Source: Polaromonas sp.
Lineage (GTDB): Bacteria; Pseudomonadota; Gammaproteobacteria; Burkholderiales; Burkholderiaceae_C
Assembly (NCBI GenBank): GCA_030654695.1
Contig: JAURWY010000016.1
Coordinates: 62,001-126,000 of the forward strand
Reading direction: 5' to 3'
DNA: 64,000 bases
Shown here: piece after piece, positions 53,402-62,001 of the stretch
How the letters are laid out: every line of letters starts with the position of its first letter
Position numbering within the stretch: the first letter of the stretch is position 1
The notes under the pieces: generated by a model
Database searches by the model: none
Told to the model about the DNA's origin: nothing
Seen by the model: only the letters and a program-made list of their open reading frames with translations
Position numbers and translations under genes: made by a program

Positions 53402-54877
53402 TCAGGCCGGCATTTGCGCGATGACATGCGCGACCGCAGCCGTGAGTTTTTTGGCGTAGGGCACATGCAAAAATTCATTCGGTCCGTGCGCATTGCTTTT
53501 TGGGCCGAGGACGCCGCAGACCATCATCTGCGCCTTGGGGAAACCTTGGCTCAGCATGCTCATGAGCGGGATCGTGCCGCCCTGCCCGATAGTGCCGCAG
53601 GAAGCGCCAAAAAATGCCTGTGACGCGCTGTCCAGCGCCTTGTCAAACCACGGCGTTGACGACGGTGCGTTCCAGCCGTTGGCGCCGCCACCGCCCTGAA
53701 ACGTCACCTTGGCCTGATACGGCGCGTTGTCTTCGAGCAGTTTTTTGAGTTCTTGCACGGCTTGTGCGGCGTCCACCAACGGCGGCAGCCGCAGCGAGAG
53801 CTTGAAGGCGGTGTAGGGCCGCAGCACATTGCCGGCGTCTTTCAGGGCCGGTAAACCATCAGCGCCGGTGACGCTCAAGGTCGGCCGCCACGTGCGGTTC
53901 AGCAAGGCTTCAACCGGGTCGGTGGTGGTCGGCAGCGTGAAGACGCTGGCGCCTTCGCAGTCGTAGTGCGCCCACGGAAAGCGCTTGTACAACTCGTCAC
54001 CCAAAATGGCCGCCGTGGCGTGCGCTTGCGCTAGACGGTCGGTTGGTACTTCGCAGTGAAAACTGGCTGGCAACAAGCGGCCGGTGGCGCTGTCTTCAAG
54101 GCGGTCTAACACCTGCCGCATGATGCGAAAACTCGACGGCACCAAGCCGCTGGCGTCGCCGGAGTGAATGCCCTCAGTGAGCACTTCGACTTTGAGCGTG
54201 CCGGTGGCATTGCCACGCAAGCTGGTGGTGAGCCAGAGCTGGTCGTAATTGCCGGCGCCTGAGTCGAGGCAAATCACCAGCCCGACATCGCCCAGCCGGC
54301 TGCGCAAAGCATCGACATACGGCAGCAAATCGTAGGAGCCGCTTTCTTCGCAGGTTTCGATCAAACCGACGATGCGCGGATGCCCCACCTTCTGGCTTTT
54401 CAAAGCCTGAATCGCCGCAATGCTGGCGTAGGTGGCGTAACCATCGTCGGCGCCGCCGCGGCCGTAGAGTTTGCCGTCTTGATAGACCGGTGTCCACGGG
54501 CCGAGGTCGGATCGCCAACCGCTGAATTCCGGTTGTTTGTCGAGGTGGCCGTACATCAACACGGTTTGAGCCGTTTGGCCGGGCACCGACGCGCGCGTCG
54601 CCGGGACTTCAAAAAACAGCACGGGCGTGCGACCCGGCAAGCGCACAATTTCCAGCGTCAGGCCCTCGACTTTTTGAGCTTCGATCCAAGCCGCAGCGTT
54701 GTTCACAACGGTGTCGATAAATCCGTTCTGCGCCCAGTCACTGTCAAAGCCCGGCGACTTGGCCGGGATGGCGATGTAGTCACTGAGCTGGCGCACGATG
54801 TCGCCGTCCCATTGGGCGCTGACCTGCTCCAGCGCAGCGGCCGAGTCAAGAACTGAAGTGGGCAAACGAGCATTCAT
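53402..54877 (-). CDS. M20-family metallopeptidase (dipeptidase-like)
   Basis: A 491-residue enzyme with the M20 di-zinc site: H111 and D113 (MYGHLDKQPEF), D144 (GRGGADDG), E177-E178 (ETCEESGSYD), D205 (CLDSGAGNYD) and a C-terminal His (SNAHGPNEFLHVPYAK). A dimerisation domain lies between. Length and motifs fit the carnosinase/dipeptidase branch. It probably hydrolyses small peptides in the cytoplasm. It converges with the MFS gene; the DUF1439-like gene lies upstream on the same strand. Confidence 0.92.
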   Translation of the reverse strand: MNARLPTSVLDSAAALEQVSAQWDGDIVRQLSDYIAIPAKSPGFDSDWAQNGFIDTVVNNAAAWIEAQKVEGLTLEIVRLPGRTPVLFFEVPATRASVPGQTAQTVLMYGHLDKQPEFSGWRSDLGPWTPVYQDGKLYGRGGADDGYATYASIAAIQALKSQKVGHPRIVGLIETCEESGSYDLLPYVDALRSRLGDVGLVICLDSGAGNYDQLWLTTSLRGNATGTLKVEVLTEGIHSGDASGLVPSSFRIMRQVLDRLEDSATGRLLPASFHCEVPTDRLAQAHATAAILGDELYKRFPWAHYDCEGASVFTLPTTTDPVEALLNRTWRPTLSVTGADGLPALKDAGNVLRPYTAFKLSLRLPPLVDAAQAVQELKKLLEDNAPYQAKVTFQGGGGANGWNAPSSTPWFDKALDSASQAFFGASCGTIGQGGTIPLMSMLSQGFPKAQMMVCGVLGPKSNAHGPNEFLHVPYAKKLTAAVAHVIAQMPA

Positions 54878-54949
54878 AGCGAACTCCTCAAAAAGAAATC
54901 AATTGAACGGTTGACTCAACGCAAGCGATACGCCTCAAGGCTGCAGCGA

Positions 54950-55531
54950 TCACGGCCGCGACAAGGGACGCGGGACCAAACTCACACGCAAGCCGTTCGG
55001 CGTGACCGTGATCTCACCCGGCTCCAGCCCCAAGCCGTTGACCAAGCTCAGGTCTTTGTCACTGAATTGATGCAGCACACGGTTGTCAAACAAGCGCTCC
55101 GCCAGCCTTGGCGCATTGCGTGTGATGGCCGTTTGATAAGGCTCCGGCACGCCCGCCAAACTGACGCGGTTGACGCGCGCACCCGTCATGCGAATGGTGT
55201 TGTCGTTCGGCTCAAAACGCAGGCCAAAATCCAAGGCGATACTGCCACTGTAATTGCCGCCGAGCAAGCGGTCGGCGACGTTCAGATCAATGTCGGTGGC
55301 GAGCCGATTGCTGGTGGCGAGCAAGCTCAACCGCGGCGGCAAGACTTCCAGCTCAATCACCTCGGCCAAGCGCTGCTTGATGGGAAAACGCTGGGCTATC
55401 GCCTGCTGCAAGCGCTCCGCGGACACGTTGACACTGCGCGGCGCCAAGCTCGCTAGCAAAGGCGCGCCGGTGCACGCCAGCAGCCAACTGCCCAAGGTGA
55501 CGAACAAAGCCCAATGGAAAAATCGTTTCAT
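54950..55531 (-). CDS. DUF1439-like (YceB-type) lipoprotein
   Basis: A 193-residue protein with a lipoprotein signal peptide (MKRFFHWALFVTLGSWLLAC, lipobox LLAC with Cys20). The mature part has the pattern seen in YceB/DUF1439 lipoproteins: VNVSAERLQQAIAQRFPIKQ, a beta-rich centre and a tail GEITVTPNGLRVSLVPRP. Function is unknown; such proteins have a lipid-binding-type fold and sit in the outer membrane. It ends 72 bp before the M20 gene start on the same strand. Confidence 0.82.
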   Translation of the reverse strand: MKRFFHWALFVTLGSWLLACTGAPLLASLAPRSVNVSAERLQQAIAQRFPIKQRLAEVIELEVLPPRLSLLATSNRLATDIDLNVADRLLGGNYSGSIALDFGLRFEPNDNTIRMTGARVNRVSLAGVPEPYQTAITRNAPRLAERLFDNRVLHQFSDKDLSLVNGLGLEPGEITVTPNGLRVSLVPRPLSRP

Positions 55532-55615
55532 AAAATCGTCTCACATCTCAAAGATGGCTGGCCATAGCAGATCATCGCGCTTGAACATTGTGCGCGTCAC
55601 GGCCACTTCAAGCGG

Positions 55616-57427
55616 TCAAGGCCCAGGCACGCTCTTGCATTCCCAAAAAATGCGTGCGGTGCAATGCTTGCAAATCTCCGGGTCGAGCTTGTGAAAAATC
55701 GTGGCGATGGCTGTGCGCTTGTCGGGGAACTGATGCTCTGGGCCCAGCAAGCGGGTGAAACCGGTGGTTTTCCACATGCTGATGACTTCCGGGCGCGGCC
55801 GGTGAAAGTACAAATCCCCGCCCATCGCTCGGCGTGCGTTGAGCTCGGCTTCCCACAACTCAGCACCCGCCAAGTCGATGAAGTTCATGCTTTTGCCCAT
55901 CACCAACAAATGCTTTTGCGGCTGCGGCACATGGCGCAGCGCGTGCAGCGTGTCGGCGACATGCTGGGTCGCGCCAAAGTAAACCTCACCCTCCATGCGC
56001 AGCAGTTTGAGCTGCGGACATTCCGGCAAGGGGTGAACCTCGGCCGCTGCGGCAGCTGTCACACTTGAATCGCTGGCATCGCTGGGAGTGTCTTCCAACA
56101 CCACGAATTGACGGTCAGGGTGGGTGCTGTAAAAGCCCATGGTGCGCATGGCCGGCCGCGAGGTGCGGTACAAAAAAGACATCAGCGAGAGCAGTGTTCC
56201 TAGCAAAATCGCGATCTCAAGGCGAATCGTGACAGTTGCCGCCATGGTCGCCAAGGCCACGCCAAATTCGGTGCGGCTCAACTGCAGCAGCTGACGCCAG
56301 CGCGGCAGGTCGAACAAAGACATGGCCACCACCAACAGCAGCGCAGCTAGCGCAGCCATGGGAATTTTGGCCAGCAGCGGCGCGCTCACGGCCACCAAAG
56401 CCAGCAGCAGCAAGGCCGAAAACACCGACGCCAATGGCGTGTGCGCGCCGGCCTGCAAATTCGGCATGGAGCGGTTCATGGAACCGCAGGACACATAAGA
56501 CGAGAAAAACCCGCCGACGATATTCGACAAGCCCTGACCCCTAAACTCGCGATTGGCGTCAATCCGCTGACCCGAGCGTGCGGCCACCGCCTTGGCAATC
56601 GAGATCGACTGACCCAGCGCGACGATCGTCAGCGCAAAGGCCAAACCAAGCAACTCTGACACCGATGACAAACTGATTTGCGGGACTGAAAAATGCGGCC
56701 AGGGCACGGCCACGGTGCCGACCATGCGCAAGCTCGAAAAAGAGGCTTCTTGCGTTTGACCAGCCGCCAGCCAAGCGAACAGCGTTGCCGACACCAGGCC
56801 TGCCAACATGTAAGGCCAGTGCGGGCGCCAGCGCCGCAAAGTCAGCGCGACCAACACCGTCACCGCAGCCACGGCCAGGGCCGCCGGCTGCGCCCCGGTC
56901 CAGTGGCCGGCGACCTGCTGCAACAAAGCCCGAACCCCAGATTCAGCGGCTGCACCGAGTCCCAACAAATCTGGCAAGGCATAGATACCAATGAGCACCG
57001 CTGCGCCCGAGGTAAAACCGAACAAAGCCGCGGGGGAAATGAAGTTGGCCAGCGTGCCCAGCCGCAGCGTGCCGATCAGCCACTGCATGACGCCGACCAT
57101 CACCGTGACGACCAAGGCCATCTGGATGTAAGCTGGGCTGAAGGCCATGGTCAGCGGGGACAACATGGCGAACAGCGCCAGTGAATTGGCATTCGTCGGC
57201 CCCGACATGACATGCCAGCTCGAACCAAACAAGGCGGCAATGATGCACGGCACGATGGCCGTGTACAAACCGTACTCTGGCGGCAGCCCGGCCAAGGTCG
57301 CAAAAGCAATGCCCTGCGGCAACACCAGCACCGCGCCCAACAAACCCGCCATGCCATCAGCGCGCAAAGTTCGCGCCGATACGTCACGTACCCAAGTACC
57401 GAAGAGGCGCTCGAATAAGCTCAGCAT
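55616..57427 (-). CDS. SulP-family anion transporter with STAS domain
   Basis: From the ATG at 57427, 4 bp after metW, the protein has 603 residues. The membrane part includes LRADGMAGLLGAVLVLPQG, PPEYGLYTAIVP and SGPTNANSLALFAM. A cytoplasmic STAS domain (LLRMEGEVYFGATQHV, MGKSMNFIDLAGAEL) follows. The last 30 residues carry a small Cys cluster, ICKHCTARIFWEC, that could bind metal. SulP proteins carry sulfate, bicarbonate or dicarboxylates; linkage to metXW makes sulfate an attractive but unproven choice. Confidence 0.9.
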   Translation of the reverse strand: MLSLFERLFGTWVRDVSARTLRADGMAGLLGAVLVLPQGIAFATLAGLPPEYGLYTAIVPCIIAALFGSSWHVMSGPTNANSLALFAMLSPLTMAFSPAYIQMALVVTVMVGVMQWLIGTLRLGTLANFISPAALFGFTSGAAVLIGIYALPDLLGLGAAAESGVRALLQQVAGHWTGAQPAALAVAAVTVLVALTLRRWRPHWPYMLAGLVSATLFAWLAAGQTQEASFSSLRMVGTVAVPWPHFSVPQISLSSVSELLGLAFALTIVALGQSISIAKAVAARSGQRIDANREFRGQGLSNIVGGFFSSYVSCGSMNRSMPNLQAGAHTPLASVFSALLLLALVAVSAPLLAKIPMAALAALLLVVAMSLFDLPRWRQLLQLSRTEFGVALATMAATVTIRLEIAILLGTLLSLMSFLYRTSRPAMRTMGFYSTHPDRQFVVLEDTPSDASDSSVTAAAAAEVHPLPECPQLKLLRMEGEVYFGATQHVADTLHALRHVPQPQKHLLVMGKSMNFIDLAGAELWEAELNARRAMGGDLYFHRPRPEVISMWKTTGFTRLLGPEHQFPDKRTAIATIFHKLDPEICKHCTARIFWECKSVPGP

Positions 57428-57431
57428 AGCG

Positions 57432-58040
57432 TCAAGCGCGTTGCACCTTGAAGACCGCCCGGCTGGCGCGTGCGTTTGGCCAAAAGCGTATTTCTTCGCC
57501 GTCTTGCAGACCAAATTGGTCGAGAATTTTCAGGTGATTGCTCAAGGCCAAGGCCCGGAAATCTTGCAAGGTCCCGACCCGAATGTTCGGCGTGTCGTAC
57601 CACTGGTATGGCAAGACCTTGGTCACCGGCATGCGACCCCGCAGCACCGCCAAACGGTTCGGCCAATGGCCAAAATTAGGAAAAGCAACGATGCCCAAGC
57701 GACCGACACGGGCGGTTTCGCGCAGCATGACTTCAGCGTTGTGCAGATGTTGCAGCGTGTCAATTTGCAGCACCACATCGAACGAGCGGTCGCCGAACAG
57801 CGCCAAGCCTTCTTCAAGGTTGAGCTGAATCACATTCACGCCGCGCTCGACACAGGCCTGCACATTGGCATCGTCAATCTCGACGCCGTAACCCGAGCAG
57901 CCACGTTCGCGGATCAAATGCGCCAGCAACTCCCCCGTGCCGCAACCGAGGTCCAACACCCGCGAACCGTGTGGCACCAAGCGGGCAATCGACAGCAAGT
58001 CCGGCGAGCTTTCTTTCAAGACTTTGGACGGCAAGTTCAT
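57432..58040 (-). CDS. metW: Methionine biosynthesis protein MetW
   Basis: A 202-residue methyltransferase-fold protein with the S-adenosylmethionine loop [15 protein letters not shown] near residue 30, followed by GYGVEIDD and the family motif [11 protein letters not shown]. In proteobacteria metW follows metX and is needed, with it, for homoserine acylation activity. Its ATG overlaps the metX stop by 4 bp. Confidence 0.94.
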   Translation of the reverse strand: MNLPSKVLKESSPDLLSIARLVPHGSRVLDLGCGTGELLAHLIRERGCSGYGVEIDDANVQACVERGVNVIQLNLEEGLALFGDRSFDVVLQIDTLQHLHNAEVMLRETARVGRLGIVAFPNFGHWPNRLAVLRGRMPVTKVLPYQWYDTPNIRVGTLQDFRALALSNHLKILDQFGLQDGEEIRFWPNARASRAVFKVQRA

Positions 58041-59278
58041 ACGGCCACCTTGCTGTTGAAGTAGGCGCGAACCACGCCCAAGTAACGCGCATCTTCAAGC
58101 AAGAAGGCATCGTGCCCGTGCGGTGCGTCAATTTCGGCGTAGCTGACGTCGCGCTGGTTGTCGAGCAAGGCCTTGACGATTTCCCGGCTGCGGGCTGGTG
58201 AAAAGCGCCAGTCCGTGGTGAAACTGACCAACAAGAACTTTGCGCTGGCCTTGGCCAAGGCCAGACTCAGGTTGCCGCCGTGCGCACTGGCGGGGTCAAA
58301 GTAATCCAGCGCGCGGGTGATCAGCAAATACGTGTTGGCATCGAAGTACTCGCTGAATTTGTCGCCCTGGTAGCGCAAATAACTTTCGATCTGAAACTCG
58401 ACGTCTTGCGTTGAATACTTGAACGGGGACGCAGCTTGCGCAGCGCCAAGCGTGGGGGCTAAGGTTTCCTCGCCGGGCCGCCCCAAGGGAAAAGGCGCCC
58501 CCTCGGGGGGCAGCGTAGTACGCGAAGCGACGAGCGTGGGGGCTAATTGTCGGCCAAACTTTTCATTCATCACATCGTCGCTGAGATAAGTGATGTGACC
58601 AATCATGCGAGCAATGCGCAAGCCGCGTTTAGGCAACACGCCGTAGCGGTAAAAATGCCCACCGTGAAAGTCCGGATCGGTCGTGATCGCGCGTCGCGCC
58701 ACTTCGTTGAAGGCGATGTTTTCAGCGTTCAGATTCGGCGCGCTGGCCACCACTACGGCGTGCCGCACACGATCGGGGTAGCGCAGCGTCCAGGCCAGTG
58801 CCTGCATGCCACCCAGACTGCCGCCCATCACGGCGGCCAAGGTCTGAATACCCAAAGCGTCCAGCAATCTAGCTTGCGCGTCGACCCAGTCTTCGACGGT
58901 GACCACCGGGAAGTCAGCGCCGTAAACTTCTTGCGTGTCCGGGTTGATTTGCATCGGCCCGGTGGAGCCGAAGCAAGAACCGAGGTTGTTGACACCAATG
59001 ACGAAAAAGCGGTCGGTATCGACCGACTTGCCGGGCCCGATCATGCTGTCCCACCAGCCTTCGGACTTGGCTTTGGCCTGACCCGATTCGTCGAGGTAGA
59101 CACCCGCCACATGGTGCGAGGCATTGAGCGCGTGGCAAATCAAAACGCCATTCGACTTGTCGGCGTTGAGCACGCCGTACGTCTCATAGCTCAAGTCGTA
59201 AGCGCGTATCGACGCGCCGCTTTGCAGCGGTAATACGTCTTTGAAATGCATGGTCAGCGGTGCTGCGACTAAGGTCAA
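58037..59278 (-). CDS. metX: Homoserine O-acyltransferase MetX with a repeat-derived insertion
   Basis: From a TTG at 59278 behind AGGTGA the enzyme has 413 residues, beginning [12 protein letters not shown], a good match to the family N-terminus; the ATG at 59251 would remove nine. It is an alpha/beta-hydrolase with the nucleophile in [12 protein letters not shown], Asp in TTDWRFSPA and His in DAPHGHDAF. It acylates homoserine in methionine synthesis. About residues 246-278 ([20 protein letters not shown] onward) are encoded by the same repeat as in amgK and sit between KFGRQL and the conserved [13 protein letters not shown]. The lid insertion is in a surface position, so activity is likely kept. 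Confidence 0.94.
   Translation of the reverse strand: MTLVAAPLTMHFKDVLPLQSGASIRAYDLSYETYGVLNADKSNGVLICHALNASHHVAGVYLDESGQAKAKSEGWWDSMIGPGKSVDTDRFFVIGVNNLGSCFGSTGPMQINPDTQEVYGADFPVVTVEDWVDAQARLLDALGIQTLAAVMGGSLGGMQALAWTLRYPDRVRHAVVVASAPNLNAENIAFNEVARRAITTDPDFHGGHFYRYGVLPKRGLRIARMIGHITYLSDDVMNEKFGRQLAPTLVASRTTLPPEGAPFPLGRPGEETLAPTLGAAQAASPFKYSTQDVEFQIESYLRYQGDKFSEYFDANTYLLITRALDYFDPASAHGGNLSLALAKASAKFLLVSFTTDWRFSPARSREIVKALLDNQRDVSYAEIDAPHGHDAFLLEDARYLGVVRAYFNSKVAV
58444..58542 (-). repeat. In-frame palindromic repeat, copy in metX (99 bp)
   Basis: On the metX coding strand it begins CCCCCACGCTCGTCG and ends CCCCCACGCTTGGCG, direct terminal repeats, with the palindrome GCCCCCCGAGGGGGC and CCCTTGGGGCGGCCC between. 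It is 33 codons long, with no stop in this frame. It is the cleaner of the two copies. Confidence 0.87.
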
Positions 59279-59301
59279 ATAATCACCTGCATAAAAATCG
59301 A

Positions 59302-59331
59302 AACCCGGCGTCGCCAAAGCGAATCCGGGTT
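59302..59331 (-). promoter_or_regulatory. Hairpin followed by a U-rich run in the metX leader
   Basis: On the transcript strand AACCCGG and CCGGGTT close a stem with an inner TCGC/GCGA pairing, followed directly by TTTCGATTTTT and then the metX ribosome-binding site and TTG start. This has the look of a transcription attenuator. No known SAM or SAH riboswitch pattern was recognised around it. Confidence 0.4.
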
Positions 59332-59446
59332 CTTGGACGTCGTCTTTAGCGGTACTTTTTACGCGCCCGCAAGCTGAGCAAATCGGCGCTCATTTAGTAT
59401 ATCCCGCTGTTATCGCTATACCGCCTCAACGCAGACATCACCCTTT

Positions 59447-60010
59447 TCAACCCGGCAACACAAACGCCAACACGCCCAAAACAGCAAAAATAATCGCCGA
59501 CACGATGTGCACTACCCGTAGCGGCACCAAGCGGGTGACTCTCTCTCCCAGCCAGACCACAGGCGCATTGGCTAGCATCATGCCTAACGTGGTGCCCGCC
59601 ACCACAGCGACATACGCGTCAAAACGGGCGGCCAGCATGACGGTCGCAATCTGCGTTTTGTCGCCCATCTCGGCCAAAAAGAACAGCACCACGGTGGTCG
59701 CAAAAACACCCCAGCGCGGTGGCTTGCTGTCACTGTCGTCTTCAAGTTTGTCGGGCACCAGCATCCATCCGGCCATGGCGAGGAAAGAAGCCCCCAGAAT
59801 CCAGCGCAAGACATCGGGACTGAGCAAAGTGGTGAGCCAAGCGCCAAGCGCACCGGCCATGGCGTGATTCGCCAGCGTGGCCACCAGAATGCCCCAGACG
59901 ATGGGCCATGGTTTTTTGAAGCGGGCGGCGAGCAAGAGCGCCAGCAGCTGGGTTTTGTCGCCCATTTCGGCCAAGGCGACGATACCGGTTGATACGAGAA
60001 ATGCTTCCAC
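59447..60010 (-). CDS. GDT1/UPF0016-family Mn2+ (or Ca2+) exporter
   Basis: From a GTG at 60010, with CCGGAGT upstream, the protein has 187 residues: two homologous halves of three membrane segments, each with the family motif (ALAEMGDKTQLLALLLAARF and FLAEMGDKTQIATVMLAARF). Bacterial members export Mn2+. The long open frame upstream of the GTG belongs to the untranslated leader, which contains a yybP-ykoY riboswitch, strongly supporting a manganese role. Confidence 0.92.
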   Translation of the reverse strand: MEAFLVSTGIVALAEMGDKTQLLALLLAARFKKPWPIVWGILVATLANHAMAGALGAWLTTLLSPDVLRWILGASFLAMAGWMLVPDKLEDDSDSKPPRWGVFATTVVLFFLAEMGDKTQIATVMLAARFDAYVAVVAGTTLGMMLANAPVVWLGERVTRLVPLRVVHIVSAIIFAVLGVLAFVLPG

Positions 60011-60092
60011 GTTGAATGACTCCGGCCGGAATGAAACCAATGACCGCACAGCATCTCCGGCCAATAGCAGGTATGCGCTTGAAGGCTGTGCA

Positions 60093-60229
60093 GTCAAAGG
60101 TCTCGCCAAGTCTTTTTTCAACCGTTTGCGCCATGTCGGCCTTTCTGCAAGGCCCCACAAGTCTGTTGACGCAAACCCCTCTCGCACTTTGCTTTGCAGC
60201 AAATAGGAAGGCGGCTACTCCCCAATGAC
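60093..60229 (-). promoter_or_regulatory. yybP-ykoY (manganese) riboswitch
   Basis: On the minus strand the two conserved loops of this class are present: TTGGGGAGTAGCC (60213-60225) and TTGGCGAGACC (60099-60109), in the right order and facing each other, with GTCA/TGAC ends that can pair. About 100 bases of stem-loop sequence lie between. It starts just after a -10-like TACAAT and 83 bp before the GTG of the GDT1-family gene, so Mn2+ would turn on exporter expression. Confidence 0.88.
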
Positions 60230-60237
60230 AAGCGGCG

Positions 60238-60243
60238 ATTGTA
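60238..60243 (-). promoter_or_regulatory. -10 element ahead of the manganese riboswitch
   Basis: TACAAT on the minus strand (five of six consensus bases) places the transcript start a few bases before the riboswitch. The -35 hexamer (TGATGA region) is weak. Confidence 0.5.
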
Positions 60244-60320
60244 GCAACGGCTGAGCGACCGTCATCACAGCATGGCTGGATGAGCGCACCGCACTATTTA
60301 GGCCCAATTATTGCTTGCGT

Positions 60321-60358
60321 TTGGTGCGTTTCTGAGACAGCGCCATAAAGCGCACCAA
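60321..60358 (+). promoter_or_regulatory. TTGGTGCG/CGCACCAA inverted repeat upstream of amt
   Basis: Eight-base perfect arms separated by 22 bases lie 30-67 bp before the amt ATG. The arms resemble halves of NtrC sites (TGCACC...GGTGCA), but the spacing is wider than in a normal NtrC site; alternatively this is a leader hairpin. No sigma-54 GG-N10-GC promoter was found. Confidence 0.35.
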
Positions 60359-60387
60359 CATAAAACAATTTTGAAGGAAATTACCTC

Positions 60388-61590
60388 ATGGAAGCACTAA
60401 AACAGGGCTCTGATGCGCTGTTCATCCTGCTGGGCGGCATCATGGTGCTCGCCATGCACGCCGGCTTTGCGTTTCTCGAACTCGGAACGGTACGCAAAAA
60501 GAACCAAGTTAACGCTTTGGTGAAGATTCTCGTGGACTTCTCAATTTCGACCGTTGTGTATTTCGTCATCGGCTATAGCGTGGCATACGGCACTCACTTT
60601 TTTGTAGGTGCAGAGCAGTTGGCGGCCAAGAACGGATACGAGCTAGTCCGATTCTTCTTTTTACTTACCTTTGCAGCGGCCATCCCCGCCATCATTTCAG
60701 GCGGAATCGCGGAAAGAGCGCGTTTTTATCCGCAACTCATTGCCACTGCTGTGATTGTGGGTCTGATCTATCCTTTTTTCGAGGGCATCGTCTGGAACCA
60801 GCATTTCGGCGTTCAAACTTGGATCAAAGCCGTGACGGGCGAAGAATTTCACGATTTTGCCGGCTCCGTGGTGGTTCACGCCATGGGCGGTTGGTTGGCT
60901 TTGCCAGCGGTCATTTTGTTGGGCGCGCGCAGCAACCGATACCGCAAGGACGGTGCCGTCTCAGCGCACCCACCGTCGAACATTCCATTTCTGGCGCTGG
61001 GTGCCTGGATTTTGACCGTCGGTTGGTTCGGCTTTAACGTCATGAGCGCACAGACGATCGACAAGATCTCGGGTCTGGTGGCAGTCAACTCCTTGATGGC
61101 CATGGTCGGCGGCACGCTGGCAGCGCTGGTACTGGGCAAGAACGATCCGGGCTTTGTTCACAACGGCCCACTTGCTGGCTTGGTAGCTGTTTGTGCTGGT
61201 TCAGACCTGATGCACCCACTGGGCGCACTGGTCGTCGGCGCCGTCGCTGGCTGCGTGTTTGTCTTCATGTTCATGCTGACTCAAAACAAATGGAAAATAG
61301 ATGACGTTCTGGGCGTTTGGCCGCTGCATGGACTGTGCGGCGCATGGGGCGGCGTGGCCGCCGGCATCTTTGGTCTGAAAGAAATGGGCGGCTTAGGCGG
61401 CGTTAGCTTTAGCGCCCAACTTATTGGCACGGCGATGGGCGTGATGTGGGCGTTGGTTAGCGGCTTTGCCGTGTATGGTTTTATCAAAGCCATGATCGGC
61501 TTGCGTATGACTCAGGAAGATGAACATGAAGGTGCAGATTTGTCTATTCACCGCATCGGCTCGACCCCTGAGCGCGAAGTAACCTGGTAA
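60388..61590 (+). CDS. amt: Ammonium transporter
   Basis: A 400-residue protein with about 11 membrane segments. Family features: FAFLELGTVRKKN near residue 30, DFAGSVVVHAMGG with the first pore His near 168, and GVWPLHGLCGAWGG with the second near 313. It begins directly with the first membrane helix, with no long signal sequence. TTGAAGGAAATT gives the ribosome-binding site. Unlike most amtB genes it has no glnK beside it, so PII control must come from elsewhere in the genome. Confidence 0.95.
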   Translation: MEALKQGSDALFILLGGIMVLAMHAGFAFLELGTVRKKNQVNALVKILVDFSISTVVYFVIGYSVAYGTHFFVGAEQLAAKNGYELVRFFFLLTFAAAIPAIISGGIAERARFYPQLIATAVIVGLIYPFFEGIVWNQHFGVQTWIKAVTGEEFHDFAGSVVVHAMGGWLALPAVILLGARSNRYRKDGAVSAHPPSNIPFLALGAWILTVGWFGFNVMSAQTIDKISGLVAVNSLMAMVGGTLAALVLGKNDPGFVHNGPLAGLVAVCAGSDLMHPLGALVVGAVAGCVFVFMFMLTQNKWKIDDVLGVWPLHGLCGAWGGVAAGIFGLKEMGGLGGVSFSAQLIGTAMGVMWALVSGFAVYGFIKAMIGLRMTQEDEHEGADLSIHRIGSTPEREVTW

Positions 61591-62001
61591 AAGTCCTCGG
61601 TTTTGTGTCTTTTTTGCAACGCATCGGCTGTGACCACCGTTTGCGCTAGCGCCCCCTAAAAGGGGGCACTTTGCCTGGCCAAATTGGCGGCCATTTGAAG
61701 ATCTCTCCTCTCAAAGAAGCTGTTTGATTCGGCCCTCATAAAGACACTGTAGGCGCGAAGGTTCATGCGATGAAGCCCTGTTGCCACATCAAACTGCTGA
61801 GAATTTATGGCCAGTCACTGCGATTTATGAAGATTTTTCTTGCTTTTCAACAATCTAGCGCATAATGCGCCGGTGTGGATGGAGTCATCTGCATTAGTTA
61901 GGTGATCGGTCAGTTTCGCGCGCTACAGCGGTACGTTTGAAGATTTGTTGTGCTTTCGGGACCCCATCGCTTTTGTTATTGTGTTTTAGAGGAGTCCCTC
62001 A
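61591..62001. other. 411-bp intergenic region, amt to RRM gene
   Basis: It contains a GC-rich hairpin (61649-61692) soon after amt and a possible promoter for the RRM gene (TTGCTT at 61840-61845, CATAAT at 61861-61866, 15-bp spacing). The roughly 130-base leader before the RRM gene is long, as is common for cold-induced RNA-binding proteins. No ORF is supported. Confidence 0.55.
61649..61692. repeat. Hairpin after amt, possible degenerate copy of the amgK/metX repeat
   Basis: GCCCCCT-AAA-AGGGGGC is followed by CACTTTGCCTGG and GGCGGCC. The order of blocks (GC palindrome, CTTTxCC, TGG, GGCGGCC) resembles the central part of the amgK and metX repeat, but the terminal CCCCACGCT repeats are missing. 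It also could serve as the amt terminator. Confidence 0.4.

Noticed and set aside
60010-60202. N-terminal extension of the GDT1-family protein
   Set aside because: The extension reads through the riboswitch and lacks similarity to the family; the GTG at 60010 fits the family N-terminus.
60270-60387. Sigma-54 promoter for amt
   Set aside because: No GG-N10-GC pair with flanking TGGCAC and TTGC consensus was found.
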